In this document: in pieces, positions 1 through 7,352 of the stretch | Layout: every line of letters begins with the position of its first letter | Position numbering within the stretch: the first letter of the stretch is position 1 | DNA from: Planctomycetota bacterium | Lineage (GTDB): Bacteria > Planctomycetota > Brocadiia > Brocadiales > Bathyanammoxibiaceae | Direction: 5' to 3' | Assembly (NCBI GenBank): GCA_016209685.1 | Contig: JACQVQ010000005.1 | Span: 150,655 to 214,654, forward strand | Length of the DNA: 64,000 nt | Translations under genes and position numbers: made by a program | The notes under the pieces: model-generated | Databases searched by the model: none | What the model was told of the DNA's origin: nothing | The model's input: the letters and a program-made list of their open reading frames with translations, nothing else

Positions 1-101
1 ATCAAAAGGCAGACAAGGAACTAGATTTCTGCCACGCACTTGAAAAGACTATACGGGAAATCATATACCGCCAATATAAAAAGCCAGAGCAGAGCCAGTA
101 G
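1..101 (+). CDS. 3' end of an unidentified gene (partial)
   Basis: An open frame (third frame) enters from the left edge and reads about 32 residues, ending in YRQYKKPEQSQ before TAG at 99-101. The residues are charged and look like a normal C-terminus. The stop codon is supplied by the first bases of a palindromic repeat (99-135), so the original end may have been altered by the insertion. Because the next genes make and use phosphonoacetaldehyde, the natural missing upstream gene would be PEP mutase, but nothing in these few residues identifies it. Confidence 0.45.
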   Translation, partial: QKADKELDFCHALEKTIREIIYRQYKKPEQSQ

Positions 102-135
102 GGGCACATTGTCCGCCTGAGGCGGATGCCCCTAC
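99..135. repeat. Composite palindrome (family A arms, family C core)
   Basis: Outer arms TAGGGGCA and TGCCCCTA belong to the family A palindrome seen throughout the window. The loop is occupied by the family C palindrome TCCGCCTGAGGCGGA. It looks like one small palindrome inserted in another. Confidence 0.75.
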
Positions 136-157
136 TACTGAGGAGGGCAATTTCAAC

Positions 158-646
158 TTGAAGGCCGAGGAATTCCTGGACCTACTGGCGGCGGCGGGGT
201 ATAACTTCTTCACGGGCGTCCCCTGTTCCATCATTGGGGACCTAATACTCTTACTGGAGAAAGACCCCCGAATCCCTTACGTCCCTGCCGTTAGAGAGGA
301 CGTGGCCGTGGGGCTTGCGGCCGGGGCCTACCTGGGCGGGAAGACCCCATGCGTACTTATGCAAAATTCCGGCCTGGGCCAATGTCTTAATGCCTTGACC
401 TCTCTTAATCTTATCTATAAAATCCCTAGCCTCTTAATCGTTACCTGGAGGGGTTATAAAGACAAGGACGCACCTGAACATCTGGTTATGGGAAAGGCGT
501 GCACAAAGTTAATGGACTGTATAGGACTCCCTTACAGAGAACTCTCCACCAAAAACGTCGCTAAGTCTATTGAATGGTCCAGAGAGATGACCTCTCAGAG
601 ACAGATACCCGTTGCCCTGTTCCTGCCCAGGGGGGTGCTAGAGTGA
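158..646 (+). CDS. Phosphonopyruvate decarboxylase-type enzyme, alpha (N-terminal TPP) subunit
   Basis: 162 aa, matching the pyrimidine-binding half of TPP decarboxylases of the phosphonopyruvate/sulfopyruvate decarboxylase family (single-chain Ppd is about 380 aa; here the halves are separate genes). Visible signatures are FFTGVPCS near residue 18, the VREDVAVGLAAGAYLGG stretch with the glutamate expected to activate TPP, and MQNSGLGQCLNAL. TTG start at 158 has GAGGAGG 11 bases upstream. With the following beta gene it should decarboxylate phosphonopyruvate to phosphonoacetaldehyde. Sulfopyruvate decarboxylase (ComDE) is the sequence-level alternative; the AEP transaminase downstream strongly favours the phosphonate reaction. 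The stop originally overlapped a GTG start of the beta gene; that junction has been broken up (see 631-832). Confidence 0.85.
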   Translation: MKAEEFLDLLAAAGYNFFTGVPCSIIGDLILLLEKDPRIPYVPAVREDVAVGLAAGAYLGGKTPCVLMQNSGLGQCLNALTSLNLIYKIPSLLIVTWRGYKDKDAPEHLVMGKACTKLMDCIGLPYRELSTKNVAKSIEWSREMTSQRQIPVALFLPRGVLE

Positions 647-832
647 AGACCACTGCCGAGGAATTTAAGATTGGAAATTGGAAATTTTAAATTTGAAATT
701 TCCAATCTTCATTTTACAATTCTTCCAGGAGGAATTTTTCTTTTTATAGTGTTGCCTATGTCCTTAAACTATACAAAGATGCAAGAATCTTTTGAGAGGA
801 CGGTGGGGGTACTCCAGTGAAGACCACTGCCG
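631..832. other. Duplication scar with AT-rich repeat between alpha and beta genes
   Basis: The junction sequence occurs twice: 631-658 and 805-832 agree at 25 of 28 bases, including GTGAAGACCACTGCCG, which is both the alpha stop/beta start overlap and the true beta start. Between them lie an AT-rich repeat (about 670-725, TTGGAAATTGGAAATTTTAAA and its complement) and, at 780-804, a degraded copy of the start of the downstream transaminase gene (ATGCAAGAATCTTTTGAGAG versus ATGCAAGAGCCGTTTGAGAG at 1386). This looks like a tandem duplication of the operon junction that decayed and took in a repeat. Confidence 0.7.
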
Positions 833-1383
833 TATTAAAGACCATTATGGGAACACTAAGAGAAGAGTTAGTGGTGGCGGCCAACGGCAGGGTCTCCCGT
901 GAGGCCTTTACCCTTAAGGACAGGCCCCAGAATTTTTACATGATTGGCTCTATGGGCCTGGCCTCTTCCATTGCCCTGGGTCTTGCCCTCGCACGACCCC
1001 AACGTAAGGTAGTGATACTTGATGGCGACGGCAACGTACTTATGAACCTCGGGGGGCTGCCCCAGATAGGGGAACTCCTGCCACCTAACCTTGTCCACAT
1101 AGTCATTGATAATGAGACCTACGGCTCCACGGGCAGCCAGGCCACAATATCCAGGAAGATACCCCTGGAAAAGATAGCCCAGGCCTCTGGCTATCCTGTG
1201 GTAGAAAAGGTTACTGAAGAAAAAGACTTCAAGCTGACTTTAGAGAGATGCCTTGAGAAAGAAGGCCCTTCTTTTCTCCTGGTAAAGGTAGAGGCAGAGG
1301 AAGGGCCCGAAGGGCTTCCAAGGGTCAACCACAGCCCTGTCGTTATCAGGGATAGATTTATGGAGGCCATCAGAAGGAGTTAG
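817..1383 (+). CDS. Phosphonopyruvate decarboxylase-type enzyme, beta (C-terminal TPP) subunit
   Basis: 188 aa with the TPP-diphosphate/Mg binding signature GDGNVLMNLGGL near residue 68 and the following IVIDNETYGSTGSQ, as in the C-terminal half of phosphonopyruvate and sulfopyruvate decarboxylases. GTG start at 817; MKTTAVLK matches the duplicated start at 643. It should assemble with the 158-646 product to form the active site at the subunit interface and give phosphonoacetaldehyde in the cytoplasm. The stop is two bases before the ATG of the transaminase fusion, so the genes are almost certainly co-transcribed and translationally coupled. Confidence 0.85.
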   Translation: MKTTAVLKTIMGTLREELVVAANGRVSREAFTLKDRPQNFYMIGSMGLASSIALGLALARPQRKVVILDGDGNVLMNLGGLPQIGELLPPNLVHIVIDNETYGSTGSQATISRKIPLEKIAQASGYPVVEKVTEEKDFKLTLERCLEKEGPSFLLVKVEAEEGPEGLPRVNHSPVVIRDRFMEAIRRS

Positions 1384-1385
1384 AG

Positions 1386-3341
1386 ATGCAAGAGCCGTTT
1401 GAGAGGATGGTACTATTAAACCCCGGCCCGGTGGTGGTATCGGAGAAGGTCAGGAAGGCCCTCCTTCGGGGAGATATCTGTCACAGGGAGGAAGAGTTCT
1501 CCCGCATCCTTAAGAGGGTAAGGCAGATGCTCCTTGCGGCCTTTACGCCTGGAGGGGGGTACACCTCGGCGATACTTACGGGTTCCGGCACTGCCGCCAT
1601 GGAGTCCTCTATAGCCTCCTCCGTTGGGGAAGGTAAGGCCATCCTGATAATCAACAACGGTGTCTATGGCGAGAGGTTCTCCCGTATGGCCTCCATCTAC
1701 GGCCACCGCAAGTTTGAGCTAGTCTACGACTGGAGGAAGTTGCCAGACCCTGGCGACATTGAAAAGGCCCTCAGAGAGCACCCGGAGATACAGGTAGTAG
1801 CCCTTGTGCACCATGAGACCTCTACGGGCCTGATTAACCCCGTGAGGGAGATTGGCAAGATAGCCAAGAAATACGGGAAGGTCTTCCTGCTGGACTCCAT
1901 AAGCGGCCTCGGGGGAGAGGAGTTAGACCTGGAAGGATGTAACGTAGACCTCTGCGTCGGCTCGGCCAACAAATGTATACAGGGGCTCCCGGGCCTTTCC
2001 TTTGTATTGATTAAAAAAGAAGAGATGGAGAGGCTAAAGAAGATACCCCCCCGTTCCATGTACCTCCATATACCTACCCTCTGGGAGAGTCAGGAAAAGG
2101 GCACCGTCCCCTTTACCCCGTCTATCCCGATATTTTATGCCCTGGAGGCGGCCCTGGAGGAACTCCTGGAAGAAGGAGTCCAGGGCAGGATTGCCCGCTA
2201 CAGGAAGGCCGCCGAGATCCTGCGTAGCGGCTTCAGAGAGATGGGCCTCAAGCCCTATCTGCCTGAGAAGTTACTATCCAATACCATCACGACCCTTTAT
2301 CTCCCCACCGGGTTTGACTATCAGACCCTCCATGACGGGTTAAAGGAGAGTAGGTTTGTAATTTATGCCGGACAGGAACGCCTCAAGGGAGAAATCTTCA
2401 GGGTGGCCAACATGGGGGAACTTACCAGGAAGGACCTGGAAGGCTTCCTGGGCTGTCTAAGGAAGATAGTCTCCCGCCCCTCTGCCTCAAGTAAGGCCGG
2501 GAGGTCTACGGTACGTGCCATAATCCTTGCGGCAGGGGTAGGTAAGAGGCTCATGCCCATTACGGGCCAGAGGCCCAAATGCCTGATAGAAATCGGCGGG
2601 AAGACCTTGCTGGATAGATACCTGGAATCCCTGAAAGAATCTTCCATCACAGAGGTCACCTTTGTACTGGGCCACCTGAAGGAAATGATACTCCCAAGGC
2701 TCAAGGAGGCAGAAAATACGTTTAAGACCCACTACATATACAATGAAAATTACACGAGGGGCAGTATCACCTCCCTCTGGGAGGCCAGGGAAAGACTCCA
2801 GGGCGACGTCCTCATTATGGACGCCGATGTACTATTCCACCCCACCCTTTTAAAAAGACTGCTTGAGTCCCCTAAAAAGAGTTGTTTCCTGCTGGAGGAG
2901 GACTTCACGGATACGGGAGAGGAGATGAAGCTCTTCGTCCAGGGGGAGCGGGTAGCGGCCATCTCTAAGAATGCGGAATTCGGAATTCAGAATGCGGAAT
3001 CCCGCACTCGGCAATCCGCACTCCGCAATCCGCACTCCGCAATCCGCACTTTAATTGGAGAGGGGGTAGGGTTCCTGAAGCTAGCCGGGGAGTATTGCCC
3101 TCAGCTTAGAAATACCCTGGAGGATTTTATTCGGGAAGGAAGGCTGGACGCAGAATATGAGGAGGCCCTGGACAGGCTGTTATCCTGCTGTGAGGTGGGC
3201 TACGAACCCGTAGACGGCCTCCCCTGGATAGAGATAGACTTTGAGGAAGACATACAGAGGGCAGAGAAGGATATACTGCCGATGTTAGACGGCAACAAGG
3301 GTGAACTGAGCCACAAAAAGGGATTGAAAGGACGCCCATGA
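1386..3341 (+). CDS. phnW: Fusion: 2-aminoethylphosphonate-pyruvate transaminase + PntC-like cytidylyltransferase
   Basis: 651 aa with two enzymes. Residues 1-365 are a class V aminotransferase of the PhnW type: LNPGPVVVSEKVR at the N-terminus, FLLDSISGLGG with the PLP-nitrogen aspartate (D170) and VGSANKCIQGLPG with the PLP lysine (K196). It interconverts phosphonoacetaldehyde and 2-aminoethylphosphonate (AEP). From about residue 376 a sugar-nucleotidyltransferase fold follows with the signature ILAAGVGKRLMPITGQRPKC and a metal-binding MDADV near 478. A PntC cytidylyltransferase making CMP-AEP is the expected partner; PntC-AEPT fusions are known, reported from Treponema in what I recall as the opposite domain order. 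Residues about 529-555 (AEFGIQNAESRTRQ...) are translated repeat (2970-3051). SD AGAAGGAG precedes the ATG; the stop overlaps the next ATG (ATGA). Confidence 0.88.
   Translation: MQEPFERMVLLNPGPVVVSEKVRKALLRGDICHREEEFSRILKRVRQMLLAAFTPGGGYTSAILTGSGTAAMESSIASSVGEGKAILIINNGVYGERFSRMASIYGHRKFELVYDWRKLPDPGDIEKALREHPEIQVVALVHHETSTGLINPVREIGKIAKKYGKVFLLDSISGLGGEELDLEGCNVDLCVGSANKCIQGLPGLSFVLIKKEEMERLKKIPPRSMYLHIPTLWESQEKGTVPFTPSIPIFYALEAALEELLEEGVQGRIARYRKAAEILRSGFREMGLKPYLPEKLLSNTITTLYLPTGFDYQTLHDGLKESRFVIYAGQERLKGEIFRVANMGELTRKDLEGFLGCLRKIVSRPSASSKAGRSTVRAIILAAGVGKRLMPITGQRPKCLIEIGGKTLLDRYLESLKESSITEVTFVLGHLKEMILPRLKEAENTFKTHYIYNENYTRGSITSLWEARERLQGDVLIMDADVLFHPTLLKRLLESPKKSCFLLEEDFTDTGEEMKLFVQGERVAAISKNAEFGIQNAESRTRQSALRNPHSAIRTLIGEGVGFLKLAGEYCPQLRNTLEDFIREGRLDAEYEEALDRLLSCCEVGYEPVDGLPWIEIDFEEDIQRAEKDILPMLDGNKGELSHKKGLKGRP
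2970..3051. repeat. Family D repeat (GCGGAAT/ATTCCGC) in frame inside the cytidylyltransferase domain
   Basis: About 82 bases of alternating GCGGAATTC and CCGCAATCCGCACT units, the same family found in intergenic spaces (for example 21923-22047, 53836-53905, 60378-60484). It keeps the reading frame and adds the low-complexity peptide SALRNPHSAIRTL to the protein. Confidence 0.85.
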
Positions 3342-4654
3342 TAAGGCGGGCCATTGTCCTGGTAACGGCCCTGAGGTGGGCACTGGAAGACTGTGCAGGA
3401 TTACCCCTCTTCAAGCGTGCACTGCTGGCGGCCCAGAAAGGGGGAATAGAGGAGTTTTATATCGTTGCCAGGGAGGCCGCACAACTCCAGCCTTTGTTAC
3501 AGGACACAAGACTCAAGGCTACCTTGCGGTGGATTGAAGGGGGTCTGCCTGAAGAATTTTTTAAACCTGATACCAAGGCCGGCCCTGCCACCTCAACGGG
3601 GGTGTTGGTTATCAAAGCAGAATCGGTCTTTGATGCAAAGGTAATAGAAGGGGTACAGAACTGGGGGCTAGGGGAGGAGTCAGCCAGCCTGGCCGTCAGG
3701 AAGGGCACGGCAGAGCGGGGCACCTCTGTAAGGCTTGAGGGAGAAAAGGTTGCTGGCCTTGGGGAGGAAGAGGCAGATGCCCTGACGGCAGGGATTCTAC
3801 TGGTAAAGCCAGAGACCCTGAGGGGGATAGACCTTGGCGACCACAGGAACCCCATAACCTTTACGGAAGTAATCCGCCATCTGGCCAATAAAGGTACTGT
3901 AAGGGCGGTTAACGTTACCAAAGAGTTCTGCCAGGAAGTTACCTCTCTAGAGACCCTCAAGGGTGTAAAGAAGGCGCTGTATAAACGGTTGGGCCTCCCC
4001 ACTGATGGCCTAATGGCCATATATGTCAACAGAAAACTCTCCAGGTTTCTCACAAGGGTGTTAATAAGACTGCCAATTACCCCCAACCAGATAACCATTT
4101 GCAGTCTCCTTATTGGATTGACTGCCTGCTGGTTCTTCTGGCAGGGGGGTTACTGGTACGGCGTCTTTGCCGCATTGATATATCAGGCCTCGGTCATTGT
4201 GGATTTGAGCGACGGGGAGGTGGCCAGGCTGAAGTTTATGCAGTCCCGGTTTGGTGCCTGGCTTGATTCTGTCTGCGACAGTATAGTTTACGCAGGTATA
4301 TTCCTCGCCACTGCCCTGGCCCTCTCCAGACAAGGACATGCCAACGTCCTCTGGGCAGGCATTGTCTCTGCCACTGCCGCCCTCGTATGCCTCAACCTGG
4401 ATTCCTACTTGCTCATGCAAAAGGATACGGCAGGGGCGTCCAACACGTCAGCCCCTGTGGGGAGTGGTACTGCCACCTTTCTAGGAATGCTGTCCAACGT
4501 GGATACCTTCCAGATAATCCTCTTCCTCTTTGTATTTTCCGGACAGATGCTGTGGTTCACCTGGGGCATGGCGGTGGGATGGGGAGGTTATCTAACGGTC
4601 TCTCTTTCTAGACTCTTTCTAGGATGGATATGGAGAAGTCGTGCAGCGGCCTAA
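3338..4654 (+). CDS. CDP-alcohol phosphotransferase with degenerate N-terminal nucleotidyltransferase domain
   Basis: 438 aa. The C-terminal half is a membrane CDP-alcohol phosphatidyltransferase: the signature is intact as DLSDGEVAR (D289, D292, G293, A296, R297) followed by G306, D310 and D314, inside several hydrophobic segments from about residue 240. The N-terminal 220 residues resemble a nucleotidyltransferase fold as in archaeal/thermophile CTP:inositol-phosphate cytidylyltransferase-DIPP synthase fusions, but the expected GxGxR loop is lost (VLVTALRWALEDCAGLPL), so this domain is probably inactive. With CMP-AEP made by the preceding fusion, the likely reaction is transfer of AEP to a lipid alcohol, giving a phosphonolipid; the acceptor is inferred. 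ATGA overlap with the upstream gene. Confidence 0.82.
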   Translation: MIRRAIVLVTALRWALEDCAGLPLFKRALLAAQKGGIEEFYIVAREAAQLQPLLQDTRLKATLRWIEGGLPEEFFKPDTKAGPATSTGVLVIKAESVFDAKVIEGVQNWGLGEESASLAVRKGTAERGTSVRLEGEKVAGLGEEEADALTAGILLVKPETLRGIDLGDHRNPITFTEVIRHLANKGTVRAVNVTKEFCQEVTSLETLKGVKKALYKRLGLPTDGLMAIYVNRKLSRFLTRVLIRLPITPNQITICSLLIGLTACWFFWQGGYWYGVFAALIYQASVIVDLSDGEVARLKFMQSRFGAWLDSVCDSIVYAGIFLATALALSRQGHANVLWAGIVSATAALVCLNLDSYLLMQKDTAGASNTSAPVGSGTATFLGMLSNVDTFQIILFLFVFSGQMLWFTWGMAVGWGGYLTVSLSRLFLGWIWRSRAAA

Positions 4655-4767
4655 ACCACAAGTAGGGAGACATAGTCCAGGTGTTCCGCCACCTGGATGG
4701 ATATGGAGAAGTCGTGCATCGGCCTGAACCGCCAGGGGACGGTATAGTCCTGAGTGTCTGCCCCCAC
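4622..4767. repeat. Tandem duplication of about 73 bp at a gene junction
   Basis: 4622-4657 and 4695-4730 are near-identical (GGATGGATATGGAGAAGTCG...), and the similarity continues weakly into ATAGTCC...GTGT in both units. The first copy is the 3' end of the CDP-alcohol phosphotransferase gene; the second is the 5' end of the molybdopterin gene. It makes the start of the latter uncertain. Confidence 0.7.
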
Positions 4768-6831
4768 GACTGCCCGGACACCTGCAGTATCCTATCCCAC
4801 GTGAAGGGGGGCAAGCTAGTAAAAGTGAAGGGAAACCCCCAACACCACGTGACCAGGGGTTTCCTCTGTCCAAAGGTGAGGCACTATCCAGAAAGGGTCT
4901 ATAGCCCGGAACGGGTGTTATATCCCATGAAGAGGGTAGGCCCGAGAGGCTCAGGCCGCTTCCAGAGGATTTCGTGGGAAGAGGCCGTGGAGACCATTGC
5001 CTCCCGCTGGAAGGCTATTATCGCCAGGGAGGGCCCAAGGGCCATACTCCCCTATTACGGTTCTGGAACCCTGGGGATGGTGCATGGAAAACTGGCGGGG
5101 AAACGGTTCTTTAACCGCCTGGGAACGCTACAGCTTGACCGTACCATATGCACCAAGGCGGGACGGATTGGCTACCTCTACACCATGGGTACCTCGGAAG
5201 GGGCGGACCCAAGGGGCATCCCCTATTCAAGACTTGTCATAGCCTGGGGGACTAACACCTTTTCCACCAACGTACACCAACTACCCTTCCTCAGAGAGGC
5301 CAGGAGAAAGGGCGCCCTCTATGCCGTGGTGAACCCGTTTAGGGTAAAAGGGGCAGAGGTGGCGGATTTGTTCCTCCAGCCAAGGCCCGGCAGTGATGCG
5401 GCCCTGGCCCTCGGCATGATGCACATAATAATCAAGGAAGGACTCTTTGACAGGGACTTCGTCTCCCACTCCACCTCTGGTTTTGAGGAACTGCAGAGAC
5501 GGGTAGAGGAATATCCCCTGGAGCGAGTAGAGAAACTCACGGACATAGAGGCCCAAAAGATACGGGAATTTGCCAGGCTCTACGCCAGTAGTAAGCCCTC
5601 TTTTATCTATGTGGGTTCAGGCTGTCAGCATCATACTAATGGTGGCATGACCCTGCGGACGCTATCCTGTCTACCTGCCCTAGTGGGGACGTGGGGGAGG
5701 CCAGGCGGTGGTATCTTCTTCCCTACCAGCACTATATTTCCGGTGGACTGGGACTACCTGGAGGGGGAGGACCTGAGGCCCAACCCTCCGGCCTCATTTA
5801 ATATGAACAGCCTGGGCGAAATCCTCACGAATGGTAACCCCAGGATTAGCAGTCTTTATGTGTTCAATGCCAATCCTATGGCCGTACTATTTAACCAGAA
5901 CAGGTTGTTGACCGGGATTCTCAGGGAAGACCTCTTTACCGTAGTACATGAATTGTTCTTTACCGATACTGCGCATTATGCCGACATGGTTCTGCCGGCC
6001 ACTACCCAATTTGAGCAGGTAGACCTCCATGCCTCCTACTACCACCTCAGCCTCCAGCTCAACCAGCGGGCCATAGAACCCCTTGGGGAATGCAAGTCAA
6101 ATCTGGAGACCTTTAACCTCCTGGCCAGGGCAATGGGCCTTGAAGACCCCTGTTTTAAGCAAGACAGTTGGGACGTAATTGAGGAGATGCTGTCTACCAG
6201 GCACCCCGCCCTGGAAGGCATAACTCTGGAAAGACTCATTAAAGAAGGTCACGCCCCACTTAACCTTGAGATACCTTACGTGCCTTTTAAGGCTTGTAGT
6301 GAACTAGACAAATCTGACGGGCGATTTCCCACCCCTTCAGGGAAGATAGAATTTTACTCCCAAAAGATGGAAGCCGAGGGCCTTGACCCATTACCCACCC
6401 ACATACCGTTAAAGGAGGGTAGGGAGACTACGCCCTGGCTCTACGAAAGGTATCCACTCTATCTCCTCACCCCGTCAGCCCACTCCCTCTTGAACTCCAA
6501 TTTCGCCAGCGACCCCTGGCTGCACGGTAGGGGCACGTTGCAACGTGCCCCTACTATAGTTATTAACCCTGAGGAGGCCGCCTCAAGGGGTATAAAGGAT
6601 GGGGACCTCGTAAGTGTCTTTAACGACAGGGGCAGTTGCCTCCTCTGGGCCTCTGTGGAGGATAGGGTAAGGCCAGGGGTGGTGGTGAGCCTGGGCCAGT
6701 GGTGGAGCCGCCACTGCCCAGGAGGTAAGAACGCAAACCATACCACCCCGGACTTCCTCGCAGACATGGGTGGAGGCTCGGCCTTCAACACCAATCTGGT
6801 GCAGGTAGAAAAAACCCTGTGGAACGCTTAG
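4681..6831 (+). CDS. Molybdopterin-dependent oxidoreductase (DMSO reductase family), cytoplasmic
   Basis: 716 aa catalytic subunit. The N-terminal [4Fe-4S] motif is VCPHDCPDTC (C27, C31, C35) with the fourth Cys in FLCPK (C63). RTICTKAGRIGY near 148 is where a Mo-ligand cysteine would be expected. The C-terminal molybdopterin-dinucleotide-binding domain starts near LYLLTPSAHSLLNSNF. No Tat signal, so probably cytoplasmic. No iron-sulfur or membrane partner is adjacent, so the electron partner and substrate cannot be assigned; members are often annotated only as anaerobic dehydrogenases. Start is ambiguous (GTG 4681 or GTG 4714) because of the local duplication. An in-frame palindrome inserts RGTLQRAPT near residue 619. 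Confidence 0.85.
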   Translation: MFRHLDGYGEVVHRPEPPGDGIVLSVCPHDCPDTCSILSHVKGGKLVKVKGNPQHHVTRGFLCPKVRHYPERVYSPERVLYPMKRVGPRGSGRFQRISWEEAVETIASRWKAIIAREGPRAILPYYGSGTLGMVHGKLAGKRFFNRLGTLQLDRTICTKAGRIGYLYTMGTSEGADPRGIPYSRLVIAWGTNTFSTNVHQLPFLREARRKGALYAVVNPFRVKGAEVADLFLQPRPGSDAALALGMMHIIIKEGLFDRDFVSHSTSGFEELQRRVEEYPLERVEKLTDIEAQKIREFARLYASSKPSFIYVGSGCQHHTNGGMTLRTLSCLPALVGTWGRPGGGIFFPTSTIFPVDWDYLEGEDLRPNPPASFNMNSLGEILTNGNPRISSLYVFNANPMAVLFNQNRLLTGILREDLFTVVHELFFTDTAHYADMVLPATTQFEQVDLHASYYHLSLQLNQRAIEPLGECKSNLETFNLLARAMGLEDPCFKQDSWDVIEEMLSTRHPALEGITLERLIKEGHAPLNLEIPYVPFKACSELDKSDGRFPTPSGKIEFYSQKMEAEGLDPLPTHIPLKEGRETTPWLYERYPLYLLTPSAHSLLNSNFASDPWLHGRGTLQRAPTIVINPEEAASRGIKDGDLVSVFNDRGSCLLWASVEDRVRPGVVVSLGQWWSRHCPGGKNANHTTPDFLADMGGGSAFNTNLVQVEKTLWNA
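6527..6554. repeat. Family A palindrome, in frame in the Mo oxidoreductase gene
   Basis: Perfect 28-bp palindrome, arm GTAGGGGCACGTTG followed by its reverse complement. It is translated as RGTLQRAPT between LHG and IVINPEE, at the entrance of the C-terminal domain. Confidence 0.9.
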
Positions 6832-6859
6832 AATAATTATCAAGAGAGGGTAACAGCAG

Positions 6860-7306
6860 TTGAAGATATTGGAAATCGCAAGTATGGTTATCACCATTAT
6901 TGGCTTCGTTGCTACGATTATCTTCGGAATCCTCCCTCTACACGAACGCATGGACCGCATGGAAGAGGCAGTCTTATTAAAGCACTTTACAATTATTTAT
7001 CCGGTTAATAATACAATTGTGGAGTCCTCTCAAGTAATTAATGGCAGGACGCCTTTTCTAAAACTGAACCATTACATCTTATCGGCGCCGATGGAGACAA
7101 ATGACGTCTATGTCCAGGATGGGCCTCTGAAGGTCTCGGCGGGGGGCAATTGGGTGGGGGTAGCAAGGTTTGATGACGCTGGCGTAAGCAAGAAATTCCT
7201 CGTCCAGGTCGTTGCTACTAAGGCCGCACTACCACTAGGCCTTTTAACTAAACTACCCGGGGATGCGTTGTATTCTGAGGCAATAACGCTTGTCAAAAGG
7301 GAATGA
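6860..7306 (+). CDS. Small membrane-anchored protein of unknown function
   Basis: 148 aa. A single hydrophobic segment (IASMVITIIGFVATIIFGIL, about residues 6-25) anchors a mostly beta-predicted outer domain (TIIYPVNNTIVESSQVINGRTP, VGVARFDDAGVSKKFLVQVV) that looks like a small Ig/Fn-like or surface domain. TTG start with AGAGAGGGT upstream. Spacing of 28 bases from the Mo enzyme would allow co-transcription, but no functional link is visible. I do not recognise a family. Confidence 0.55.
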   Translation: MKILEIASMVITIIGFVATIIFGILPLHERMDRMEEAVLLKHFTIIYPVNNTIVESSQVINGRTPFLKLNHYILSAPMETNDVYVQDGPLKVSAGGNWVGVARFDDAGVSKKFLVQVVATKAALPLGLLTKLPGDALYSEAITLVKRE

Positions 7307-7352
7307 CCTGTCTACCTTAAAGTAAGAAAGGACTACCACGGATAAAACTCTC

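Noticed and set aside
3457-4098. 213-aa minus-strand ORF
   Set aside because: Shadow of the CDP-alcohol phosphotransferase gene, serine/leucine-rich and motif-free.
4681-6831. Nitrite oxidoreductase or formate dehydrogenase assignment
   Set aside because: No beta/gamma subunits, no Tat signal, no Sec or diagnostic ligand that I can place; only family-level annotation is supported.
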